Source of the DNA: Eucalyptus grandis
Taxonomy: Eukaryota; Streptophyta; Magnoliopsida; Myrtales; Myrtaceae
Direction: 5' to 3'
DNA: 64,000 nucleotides
Assembly (NCBI RefSeq): GCF_016545825.1
Contig: NC_052619.1
Coordinates: forward strand, 67,280,115-67,344,114
Under the pieces are notes generated by a model. It made no database searches. It saw only the letters and a list, made by a program, of their open reading frames with translations, and was not told where the DNA came from. The position numbers and the translations under genes were made by a program. Of the stretch, positions 29,713 to 39,935 are shown piece after piece. How positions within the stretch are numbered: the first letter of the stretch is position 1; every line of letters starts with the position of its first letter.

Positions 29713-29931
29713 CATCTTGGCCAAAGTCTTGGGATATTTTTTATTTATTATTATTGAAATTTAAATCATATGGCTAAGCATTAATCTATTAAATTTGAAT
29801 TTCCACAATACAAGCAAAATTCATCAAATTAAAGGACAAATTGGCTAAAGCATAAGCCATAAAATTCTATCACCTAATTAAAGACATTTAACACACCTTA
29901 AGGCTTGGCTTTGAATTTCCGGGATGCCACA

Positions 29932-30272
29932 GGTGACAATTCACCCTTTTTATTATTGAGAAGTCTAATAGGATCGAAAGGGACTTTGGTCCCATGGACG
30001 AGGAACTTAGAGCATAGATAGCCTAGAAGCTCTTCTTTTTGAAATAGATTCATGTGGTGTTAGACTTTTCTGTATATATACGTTGCTGTATTATAAGTGT
30101 GTTTTGTGAAAATATTATCCTACGTTTCTATCCCACTTCTATGTTGTTTGGAGATTATTATTACGTTTCCGTGTGTGCCATAAACTAAATGGGTTAGGGA
30201 CACTTCTTGGGACGTCGCAAATTTTATCGACCACCGAGGGATGTGCATGCGCTCGAGGTTCGGGTTGTGACA
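29932..30272 (+). mobile_element. 3' LTR of nested Ty3/gypsy element, last part
   Basis: Continues the LTR after the palindromic insert and ends GGTTGTGACA at 30272, followed by target duplication CTTGC (30273-30277). Confidence 0.88.
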
Positions 30273-30277
30273 CTTGC

Positions 30278-30774
30278 AGGGAGGAACTGAGGCCATGGTA
30301 AGTCCTCTGATGCCTGTATGTGCTTAGGCAGCCCTTAGGGTATAATTTTCTTCCTAATTGGGTTTTAGGGGGTAGAACTCACTGAGACGTAGTCTCACCC
30401 CATTGTGGGATCAATTTTTCAAGTCCCTAGGTGACGGTCGTGAAGAGCCGGAAGTCCTGAAGTTTGGGAAGGTGGAGGAAACATAATCGGCAAAACTGCC
30501 TGGCTAGTTAGTCATAGGACAGTTTTTTTTTGGCTAAGTCGATATTTTTGTAAGTGACCTGACGTTGTGAATAAACCTCTTTGTTATAAACAGGTTTGTT
30601 TTGGTTTGAAAAAGTTGGCCCTGCTTTCCTATCCCATTGTTTTATTGTCTGGGGATTTATATCTACTTCCGCATGCGTATATGAAAACAAATGGGTCGGC
30701 AATGCGTCTTGGGATATCACTATTATATCGACCAAGCATGGATGGGCACAAGCTCGGAGGATCGAGACGTGACA
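30278..30774 (+). mobile_element. Solo LTR, 3' part
   Basis: Completes the LTR begun at 9334. It matches the end of the minus-strand solo LTR (43923 onwards, reverse complement). It ends ACGTGACA, then TSD GTTTT. Confidence 0.85.
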
Positions 30775-30779
30775 GTTTT

Positions 30780-33226
30780 TGCATCTTTAATTTCATGTTT
30801 CACTAGGAACACAAATTTTTCCATGGAGGCAGAAGAAATTGGTCCTCTTGTCGTGATTCTTTGGTGGGTTTGTTTCACTGTTTTTTTGTTCACTTCCGTC
30901 TCTTCTCACTTGGTGTTTCAACTGAGAAAGTCCAAGGAATTGCCCCCTGTTCTCCTACAAGTCTATAATACTCTTGAATTCACGTCCCTCCCTTTTTCAC
31001 TAGCAATTTCTGTTAGTGTTGTGGTCATTAGTTGCACCACCAAGTGTAGTAGTAGTCATCATCTCAACCAACTGTTGCTTCGGAAAGAGGTAGAGAGTCT
31101 ACATTGGACGGCTTCAACATTGCTGAGTTTTGGAGCCGATTAAAATTTCCACGGCTGAACCTCTTTTTAGTATGGATTATTGAAAGCAAAAGCTTCAAGT
31201 AGGCCATATCCCTTCACTTGTGCAGTCCTAACGAGCAGAACAAGCTTCAAGTTGTTCGAAAAGTCGCTGAGGAAACAGAGCTTTGGAGCTTGTTCGTTGC
31301 TGAAAGCAATCGGCTTGCCATATGGGGATCGTTGGTGAAAAAAGGGTTAGTGGGAGGTGCTTATTGTTATTCTGGCCCCTTCTTTTTCTTTAGTTGAATC
31401 TTGAGGCAAATATATCATAGAGATATATGTTTGATGTTTGTTTGTTGATAGAAATTAATTCAATAACTTCATATATGCCCTCTCTTGATCACAAAGCTTT
31501 GGAAATCACTTGTCGTTTAAATGCGAAGATTCAAGCTACTGTTTTGGACTCATTTTTACATTCGTCTTCTTTTTTTCAAAGACTATTGAGTCGCTGACTC
31601 AAAGGCAGTGGTATTTGGTGCTCAGCAAATTGGTATACGCGTTAGAGCTAGCCTTTAGGCACTGATTTAGAGGAAGTGTCTATTGATCATGCATGCCGGT
31701 CTAAGCAATGGGAAGATTGTAAATTTGATCAATGTGGACATTGAGAGAATCGGGGATTTGGTTGCCTCCAGTCGAAGTATTTTTAGCCCTAGTCATTTTT
31801 TTACATGCCGCTATCTGTTCCACGGTTTTTATAGTGGTTAGCAACAAGTCGTTAGCGAATATGCAAGAAAGGCATCATTCAAAGATCATGGAAGCCAAGG
31901 ATGTTAGTATGAAAGCAACCTCCGAGACTCTAAAGAGCATAGGTCCTTAAACTTCATTCTGGGGAACCAACGTCCTTGAAGAAGATTCTCCGACTCCGAG
32001 AGACAGAGAGAAGCTCGCTGAAGAGATACCTCTCTACACATGCTCCGTTGTGGCTTTTCTCTTCCCAGCTTCGCCAACTCTAGTTTCGGCAGCTACTTTC
32101 GGCATGCATTATCTTGAAAATACCATTATCAGCAGGTGCAGTTCTTTCAGCTTTAGCAACGTTCAGGATTTTGCAGGAGCCAATCTGTCACTTGCTCGAG
32201 CTCATTTCCATGATTAAACAAACTAAGGTTTCTTTCCATCGAATTGCTTGAAGAGGATCATAAGAAGTATTGGCTCATCAATCCCCAAATCCATCAGATG
32301 TTTCTGTCAAGATTGAGGCTGGTGAGTATGCTTGGGGTTCAGGCAATGAAACATTGAAAACTCCTACACTGAAATCTCGGAGAAGATTAAGATAACTGAA
32401 GGTTACCATGTTGCTGTTTGCGGGGTGGTTGGCTCCCCTAAAACGAGCTTGCTGTGGAGTATGCTTGGCAAGATTCCTAAAACAGCTGGGGAAGCAATAA
32501 GGGTTGATGGAACAAAAGCACACGTACCACAGAGTATGCAATAAGGGTTGATGGAACAAAAGCACACGTACCACAGAGTACTTGGATTCAAACCGGAACT
32601 GCGAGAGAGAACATCTTGTTTGGCAGGAAATTGAATTGCGCCTGCTATGAGAATGTCGTGGAAAGTTGCGCTATGAAACAGGACGTCAAGATGTGGAGCA
32701 ATGGTGATTTGACGGCGGTTGGCAAGAGAGGGATGAACTTGAGTGGAGGACCGAAGCAGAGGATTCAATTAGCATGGGCAGTCTACAGTGATTCCGATGT
32801 TTAATTTCTGGATGAACCTTTTATCACTGTCGATGTGCACACTGGGACTCATCTGTACTGTTATTCATTGCACCCATTCAATGGAGTTTTTAGATGCCGC
32901 TGACCTCATTCTTGTAAGTTCATGGAGTCAGTAACCCCTTACTAGATCATAAAAGATATCATCTTCTTTTGAAGCATTTTTTCATGTCTTTTGTCCAACA
33001 CATCCATTCCGTCTAGGTTATGAAAGATGGATGCGTGGTCCGGTCGGGGAACCTAAATGTGCCAGCATTGTTTGGTCGATACAGGCAAGATAGTCGAGTA
33101 CGACTCACCGAAGCTCTTGCTAGAGGATAAGTTCTCATCATTCTCAAAGTTAGCACTTAGCAATAGAGTTTGTTAGGAGATCATCTAGTAACAGCTGCCA
33201 TGGGGATTTAACTTGAGGAAGGTAAA
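30780..33226 (+). pseudogene. ABCC pseudogene 2, main part
   Basis: Continues exon 1 after the solo LTR (30780 to about 31356), then intron 1, exon 2 (about 31452-32860), a damaged exon 3 (about 32860-32914) and the start of exon 4 (33018-33056). A deletion then fuses exon 4 directly to the end of intron 9 and exon 10 (about 33085-33214), removing all of TMD2 and most of NBD2. Exon 2 carries many frameshifts, a damaged Walker A (GVVGSPKTS) and a 44-bp tandem duplication (32494-32580). The signature region is altered to LSGGPKQ. It cannot encode a working transporter. Confidence 0.88.
32494..32580 (+). repeat. 44-bp tandem duplication in ABCC pseudogene 2
   Basis: GCAATAAGGGTTGATGG...CAGAGTA occurs twice in a row. 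The genes have it once, and 44 is not a multiple of three, so it shifts the frame. Confidence 0.92.
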
Positions 33227-33612
33227 TGATCGATCGAGACGAGGGAGTCTTTTTTTCCTCCAAGCTGGTGATTGAGCTGGTCACATTACTCCTCTTTTTC
33301 TGGCCATCTAGGCCCACGGGATTGAAATAACACCCAAACAAGCAAGCCGTTGCAGTTGACATGATCACAAAAGCACTTACGATGAAAACCAGCCTGACGA
33401 TTAGTGCTGCTGCTTCTCCCTAACATCTCTAACTATGTGTAAAGATATGCTGATATACATATAGAGTAGAGAATTCCAAAATTCACAGCAAATCTTTTTT
33501 TGAAGTTTGTATTCCGACCTTAATACGCTTGCAATTAGAGTTGTATCATACATCACACATACATGAATGCTTTGGCTAGGATTTCAGAAAAACTTAGCAA
33601 GTGTGAATATTT
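33227..33612. other. Spacer after ABCC pseudogene 2
   Basis: The first ~60 bp resemble the 3' flank of the intact genes ('CAAGCTGGT..TTGAGCTGGTC'). The rest is AT-rich, with no gene seen. Confidence 0.5.
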
Positions 33613-34114
33613 TATTGGAAATTTTCTATAATATGGGCTTATTTTAATTAATTAATTTTCTAATTTTAAATAATCGGGTTAATGGATATTACAATATTTG
33701 TTAAACCTATAGTGATCTTATTGAATTGGGTATTGTCATTTATTAATAACGAGTCTAGTTGAGCAACAAAGTGTAGGCAATTGTGTTTAATTGAAGCCCG
33801 TAATGGGAATGGCCCAATTCACATGCTATTGACTAGGGTTTACTAGATCTCCTCTCTAGCCCATAAAAAGTAGTCACTATAAGTCGCTTAAATCCTATTG
33901 AAACCTGCTATATTGAAATAGGTTGTAGAGAGGAAGATCTAGCATTCCAATAGATCTCTAATTATCAGAGTGATCTATTTTTCTTCAAGTGAAGCAATGG
34001 TTCAAATAGGTACGCTTTATTTCCGCTGTGCTTATTGATCTCAGTGTTTTACAGTCATATATGGATCCGATTTTTCCTAATTAATTAGTTTTTTATGTGC
34101 ATAATTTTCTATCA
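33613..34114 (+). repeat. 5' LTR of copia-type element
   Basis: Starts TATTGGAAATTTTC (3' copy TGTTGGAAATTTTC). TATA-like CCCATAAAAAG near 33860. Aligns along its length with 36297-36796. Confidence 0.85.
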
Positions 34115-34775
34115 GAGCAACATATATGATTGTAGAACAAAAAAAAAAAAACAAATATGAACAAATTCAAATTTTTTTTTTCCTTTTGAGCCGAATATGG
34201 ACGTTATTTTTTCGTGTGGATTTTTTGCTCAGTTGATCTTGAAACCATAGGAATTTTGTTCTACATGTCGAGTTCTTCCAACCATATATAATTTGTATAA
34301 TTTTGTTGAGAATTGAGTGAGGGTTTATACATGAAAAAGTTCTAGAATTTTCAAATTACTTGCAATTGATTGATGTTCGTCGTAAATTGTTACATGGGTA
34401 TTGCTATATATATGTTTTTACATCCTTTTGTTGTATTAAAGTAAGTTTTTAGGGCTTAAATTTAAGAAATCTGAAATTCGGCCATGGGAGGTTTAGATCC
34501 GAAACTTTGAAGCTTGTATGTGGACGATTTACTCATTTTTTTCTTCGTTTAATTCAATCTAGTTAATTATATTGATGTTATATGCAAGACCCATGAAGAA
34601 ATTTAATCAAAAATCAAGTTAATTTATGTTTTTAAAGATTCGGGTCGAAACTAGGTTGTGCGACCCGGTTTGCAGCAAATTCGGGACCTGACTAGAGGTT
34701 GAAGAAGACCTCCAGCCGGGCCGGGCCGGGCCATCAAATTGGGCTCACACCCATTAAAACAATATAAAAAGGGTT

Positions 34776-34830
34776 ATGGGCGTAAGCCCAGAACCATAAA
34801 CAAATTAAAAGGTTCTAGGCTCACGCCCAT
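34776..34830. repeat. Hairpin-forming inverted repeat in copia interior
   Basis: ATGGGCGTAAGCCCAGAACC (34776-34795) pairs with 34811-34830 at 18 of 20 positions across a 15-nt loop. A third related copy follows at about 34848-34868. Confidence 0.8.
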
Positions 34831-35149
34831 GAACCAAAGTAGAGGTGCTGGGCGTGAGCCCAGAACCAAAATAAATGGGTTTGGCCCTTCTTTTTTGTTT
34901 TAAATTAGTGGGCCATTTTAATTTGTGGCCTGCCCGTTCCAAGAGGTCTGCGTGGGCTCCTGCGGGTCTACGGGCCGGGCGCGGGTGGGGTCCGAAATAT
35001 TAAAATTAAAAAAAATTAAAAAAAATTGTTGTTTTAAGAAAATGCAATATGATCTTGAGAAGCACATGTTGTAAAGTGTTTCATATTATTTGATGAATTT
35101 TGAGCATAAATTTATGGAGTTCCCTATTTATAAAAATTAGTATATACAA

Positions 35150-35450
35150 TTACTCGCCCAAAGGAGGTTATTGTGTATATTAACTTGAAATAGCATGAAG
35201 ATTAATTCCCATATTTGAAAGATGGGGATGTATAATTGGAAAATATTTATCTGCCCAAAGGGGATAAATGTTTTGAAAATTATATGTGATCCCCTCTATA
35301 TTATAATTTAAAAAATTTGTCTACCAAAAGGGAATAGATTCTTGATAATCATATGTTATTCTCCTTGTTGTCACTTTACAAATTTTATGTTGTGGAAAAT
35401 AATTGTGCATTATACACTCTGCCCAAAAGGGAGTTTATGATGTACTAATT
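35150..35450. repeat. Degenerate repeat array with GCCCAAAGGG motif
   Basis: Four units (near 35157, 35252, 35321, 35418) carry CTGCCCAAAGGG-like cores spaced about 70-97 bp apart, within AT-rich DNA of the copia-type interior. Confidence 0.65.
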
Positions 35451-35569
35451 ATTTTTGTTGAATTGTTTATTGCCCATAATTGATCTTATTATATTACGTG
35501 TGACAAACAATTACATTTACTGTAAATAAGAACAATGTCACGGTTGATATGTTAATTAGATCAAATATT

Positions 35570-35700
35570 ATACTGTTAAAGAGTTGATAAAAAAAAGGGA
35601 GACATTGTGATCGAGAATATTAGAACTGAGTCCATGTTAACTGATCCTCTAACAAAAGGCTTACGACCCATTTTGTTTAAAGAACATGTGTAGAATATGG
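35570..35700 (+). pseudogene. Copia pol C-terminal remnant (end of RNase H)
   Basis: The plus frame reads a stretch with DPLTKGL followed by FKEHV and MGIL, the conserved end of Ty1/copia RNase H. An in-frame stop occurs after HV. This is the only coding trace found in the element. Confidence 0.7.
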
Positions 35701-36296
35701 GTATTTTAGATTCTTTTGATTTCTTTTATTAGTGGGAGTTATATAATTTCTATTTATGGATATTATAGTTATATGCAGACTAATAATGATTTCATGATGT
35801 CTATTAAAGTATTTATTTTCAATAATCATTATTGTTGATTCTATTGTTATCATTTCTTCTATTGACTGAGAAATGAAAGTATAAAATAATATCTTAAACA
35901 ATTTTTATGTCACTGATTATGAGATCTCATGTTGGATTGTGATATATCGTGCAATTTAATGTTGTTTAGAAATTGCGCTAATGCAATTTCATGTCGTTGA
36001 GAAATTATATTGAGGACCGATAAGAAATAATGTATATTTTGGTCATATGTTGGCACTATTTCTTACTACACTACTCGGCCTATGATCCATGAAAATATAA
36101 TACTTATTATATGTGATTATGGAAGGTATGTGTTGTGGATTAGATTGGTTTTGAGATGCCGTTATTGGAATATTATTTTTCAAAGTTATGGCCACATAAA
36201 ACAAAATTTTCAATTATTAACCCGATAGTGTCGTTTTTAATATAAAATCTTTTTCAAAATAAAAATAAGTTAATTAATGTAGCCCAAGTGGGAGAA

Positions 36297-36796
36297 TGTT
36301 GGAAATTTTCTATAATATGGGCTTACATTAATTAATTAATTTTTCATTTTAAATAATCGGGGTAATGGATATTTCAATATTTGATCTTATTGAATTAGGT
36401 ATTGGTATCTATTAATAACGGGCTTAGTTGAGTAGCAAAGTGTAAGCAATTGTGTTTAATTGAAGCCCGTAATGGGCATGGCTCAATTGACACACTATTA
36501 ATTAGGGTTTGTTAGGTTCTCTTTCTAGCCTATAAAAGGATAGGTTATACCTTTAAGTTGCTTAAATCCCATTAAAAGCTATTATACTGAAATATGTCAT
36601 AGAGAATAAGATCTAGTATTTCAATAGATCTCTGATTATCAGAGTGATCTATTTTTCTTCAAGTGAAGCAATAGCTCAAATGGCTCAAATAAGTACGCTT
36701 TAATTCCGTTGTACTTATTGATCTCAGTGTTTTATAGTCATATATGGATCCAATTCTTCCTGGCTGATTAGTTGCTTATGTGCATAATTTTCTACA
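36297..36796 (+). repeat. 3' LTR of copia-type element
   Basis: Starts TGTTGGAAATTTTC right after the polypurine tract and ends TTTTCTACA, then TSD TATTT. Confidence 0.87.
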
Positions 36797-36801
36797 TATT
36801 T

Positions 36802-38725
36802 ATCTGGATTTTATAATTATAGACAGACTCTTGTCCAATAAAATGTCTGTCTTTGCGTGTAGACTATCTGAATTATCTTGAGTTGAACCGGACCGACAAG
36901 TGGGGCGTCATATTACGAGAGTTTTAAGTATGAGGAGCTTCATTGGTATGCTTTATTGTAGGTACGTGCGAGGGATTCTCCTACCACGAGGACCATAGTG
37001 CAAGATGAGACAGAGACCGCAAATGCACAATTACACTCCAATGCGTTCTCAGTAATTCGATGGTTGCACATGAACAATAAAGTGGAGATACTAAACCAGC
37101 TTTTGCCGCATATGAACAATAAAGTGGAGATACTAAACCAGCTTTTGCCGCATAGATTAAAGAGATACAAATGGTCCATGATCTTTGGTCCGACATATAA
37201 TATCGTCTTTGAACTCTTAATTTATTTGATATGATCAATGAACTTTTGTCCAATATTCGATATGGTTTCTGGACTTTTAAAAAATTTCACACATTTAATG
37301 ATTTCATTGAATTCTTACAATTAGTTTAGGGAGAGCAGTGAACAAATTAAAAATTTAGGGATAACATTGCACATTATGTTAGAATTTTAAGGACGACATT
37401 GCACCAATTAAAATTCACATTGAGTTAAGGTTCAGGGAACGTTTAGAGAACAATTGTGCTATTATTCAATGAAAAACTAAAACTTGCAAGTTTGAGAAAT
37501 GCCCAAAGCTTATGGTTTCGTCAGGGTGTATGCGGCTTGGATAAAACATAGAACAGTTGGCCAATAATTACAGATATGCTAGTTTTCCTGATTGATCACG
37601 TACTTTGAATACTTAAATCTATTGCCTGTTTTACGTTATTTTCCCAGATGAATTCTGGAAAAGGAGATTACATGATCCGATGAATAACTTGGCTTTTCCT
37701 TTACTGATTTCTATGGAAAAACCAAGAAAACGGTGGAAACCGAGTTGATGGAGAAACGAACCGAACCCGGATTCAATTGCACTTGACTGGAAATGCATGT
37801 GTACTTGTCTAGGTAGATCGCTACTCAGGCCAGGTGAGGCGAGACAATGAATGTATAGTCCATGCCGTCTTTAGAAACATGTCGTAGAATCAAAAGCATT
37901 CGATGTCTTCATTGCAAGTCTGAGAAGGTCTTGTCCATAAGAATGTGTAAGGCATCGCTTTATTCAGGGTAGAAATCATTCTGAAAAGGAGTCAATGCTT
38001 TAGATTGTACTCAGAGCTACACGACATTGCGAAATCACGTCCGCTTAAGTTCAGTGACAACGAAAAATTGAGGACGAGAGTAAGGCACGGGATAAGTTCA
38101 GGGAGATATATTTGACAAGGCAAATCTTAACATACAAGCAATGACTGGGCCGATGACCACCACTAGGCCCTCTTTCGGGTCCACTATCACTTGAGTTCCT
38201 CCCCTTCATTCGTCCAGTTAAAAGAAATAATTTGTATGATTGCGACATGTATCATTCTTATAGTAACACTCTCCAGCGACATGTCAATCGTCGAGATTTA
38301 TATGGTATGATTGCGACATGCGAATACATTTTGGCACATGATTTGTTCAGACATGAATTCTTGATAGACTTCGTTATTAGGGGTTAGAGAAAATTCCGTG
38401 TTAAGGTTTGGCAAGCACTTGTTCGGTCTTCCGTTCAGGTAGCTTCAAATTTGATGGCCTCTGGTAACAAAATAGAGGGATCCAATTTGAGCTTTCTACC
38501 AAAAACAGGATAATATGATGGAACATGAAAGCTGCTAGACACTCCCATTGCACAAGAACGGAATAAAAAAAAAAGGGAAACGAGATGGGCTGATCGAATT
38601 AGCTAGGCTTGGCCCATTTCTTCAAACGAGATTGACCCTAGAATTATCGCTTTATGATTGCTTCTCTCTTTGAAGGAATCCCTTTTCTGATAGTTGAAAT
38701 TTTCATCTGAAGTGCTTAAAGATTC
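36802..38725. other. Spacer with decayed repeats, no gene
   Basis: No supported gene. It contains a 42-bp tandem duplication (37070-37153) and, at 37900-38240, sequence paralogous to the flank duplicon at 6860-7200. A 70-bp block at 38219-38290 recurs at 39528-39600. Confidence 0.55.
37070..37153. repeat. 42-bp perfect tandem duplication
   Basis: A unit starting ATGAACAATAAAGTGG is present twice without change (37070-37111, 37112-37153). Confidence 0.95.
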
Positions 38726-39140
38726 GAAGCTTATGCTTAAATTTTTCATTTTTAACGGAGGGACTACAATGAGTGGATTTTAAATGCTTGAGGATTAGAT
38801 GGAACAAAAATAAAATAAAATAAAAACAGTTCAAGGATCATATTAAACATTAAAAAATAATTAAGGGACCACACGTGTCATTGTCAACTGAGAAATGTAC
38901 GTTAAATTTATGCACTAATCTTATTATCTAGTGAGCAACATGCGTGCAATGTATGTGCAACATATGTGGAATGTATGTATAATAAATGTACAATCTTGAA
39001 ATATGCGAATAATCAACAAAATTATTAAAATATCTTTACCATAAAAAAAAATTCTAGAGAAAACCCTAATTATCTCTAACATTCCCTCAACAAGTGGCAA
39101 AAATTGAGTTCAATCTAATTGGTCTTTTCCCTTCTTTTTC

Positions 39141-39525
39141 AGCAATGAACAAGGTCCAATGTTCATCAGAGTCTCGGTTTCTCTTTTGTTGGGATGGTTC
39201 CCCTCTTTCCCTTTGGCCGTAATGTTTGGCCTTTTTTCTCTGCTTTTGTTCTCACCGCCTTGTTTGGCGTTTTTTCTCTGCTGCCTCTTTTCTTTCTCTG
39301 TGCGGCTCTTCCCGTCTTCCATCCACTCAACTTGACGCCTGTGTCTAGTTGAGTGTATGTTCTCTTGGAGTCGGTTGTGTTGCTGTGCTTTTTGTATAGC
39401 TCATTGGTTCAAAAGTTATAATACATCTTACCTATTACCATAAAAAAAAAAAAAAAAAACAAGGTCCAATGTTCTATTTCTAGAGCGATTCCTCAAACAA
39501 CAATGAAGCCTGTTCTGCTCTTGTT
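39141..39525 (-). pseudogene. ABCC exon-1 scrap interrupted by a LINE
   Basis: Antisense remnant of the end of ABCC exon 1 (39141-39164 and 39475-39525), matching the better preserved copy at 42050-42126. The LINE fragment sits inside it, and beyond 39525 the copy has lost the rest of the exon. Confidence 0.7.
39165..39457 (+). mobile_element. 5'-truncated LINE (L1-type) 3' end with poly-A tail
   Basis: About 290 bp ending in CCTATTACCAT plus a poly-A run. It is flanked by a perfect 17-bp target duplication AACAAGGTCCAATGTTC (39148-39164 and 39458-39474). The unoccupied site is at about 42060 in unit 2. Long duplication plus poly-A plus no inverted ends means target-primed reverse transcription. 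Confidence 0.85.
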
Positions 39526-39695
39526 AAAGGAAATAATTTGTATGATTGTGACATGTATTGTTCTTATATAACACTCTCTGGTGACATGTCTATCGCAAAT
39601 TCCATTAAAAAAAAAAAGAGCAGCAGCAGAGTGATAGTGCTTTATGGTGTCATCAGTACAGTCTCTCTCTCTAGGTATATATATGTATATCTCCA

Positions 39696-39722
39696 GGTAT
39701 ATATATATATATATATATATTT
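39696..39722. repeat. (TA)n microsatellite
   Basis: Alternating TA run of about 25 bp; the sister copy near 42530 has only a few repeats. Confidence 0.85.
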
Positions 39723-39778
39723 AATAGGGTATTCAATGAGAAGTTCCTGTCCATGTATTAAACGGCCGTTATTAATGA

Positions 39779-39935
39779 TTCCTTTTTTTTTTTTTTTGGT
39801 TAGTTGGGCGTGGGAGTCGGAATCCACTCTTGAAACCGTAGCGTCCCCACCCCAACCCCTTGAGAATGTGGGGATTCGAACCCCCAGCTCCCCTTACATG
39901 TTAAAAGGGTAGCTACTGTGACAAATCCCAATAAT
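39779..39935 (-). mobile_element. tRNA-derived SINE
   Basis: On the minus strand it reads a tRNA-like head with a B box GGTTCGAATCC, then a body and an oligo-A tail (poly-T at 39783-39798 on +). It is absent from the sister copy, which reads straight through near 42600. Imperfect duplicated flanks (ATTAATGATT / ATTAGTTATT). A relative is at 53103-53235. Confidence 0.65.

Larger units (their letters stand above)
23064..29931. mobile_element. Palindromic retroelement block inserted in the 3' LTR
   Basis: An insert of 6868 bp between 3' LTR halves. The right end, read on the minus strand, begins TGTGGCATCCCGG like an LTR. The partial target duplication GGTG is at 23061-23064 in imperfect form and at 29932-29935. 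Inverted arms 23268-26469 and 26511-29491 face a 41-bp spacer. The arms look like two LTRs of one Ty3 family in opposite orientation (TATA box, arm end GGTGTCACGGCC). No gag-pol lies between them. Open frames in the arms occur as mirror-image pairs and are not genes. Confidence 0.8.
33613..36796 (+). mobile_element. Internally deleted Ty1/copia-type LTR retrotransposon (TSD TATTT)
   Basis: Two LTRs of about 500 bp (33613-34114 and 36297-36796) bound a 2.2-kb interior. TSD TATTT is at 33608-33612 and 36797-36801. After the 5' LTR a TATCAGAGC primer site is visible, and before the 3' LTR a polypurine tract AGTGGGAGAA. Only a copia RNase H tail survives (about 35590-35700). The LTRs differ by many substitutions and small gaps, so the insertion is not recent. 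Confidence 0.87.

Noticed and set aside
39840..39925. Possible functional tRNA gene (B box GGTTCGAATCC on minus strand)
   Set aside because: No full cloverleaf or clean A box, a poly-A tail follows, and the sister duplication lacks it: better explained as a SINE.
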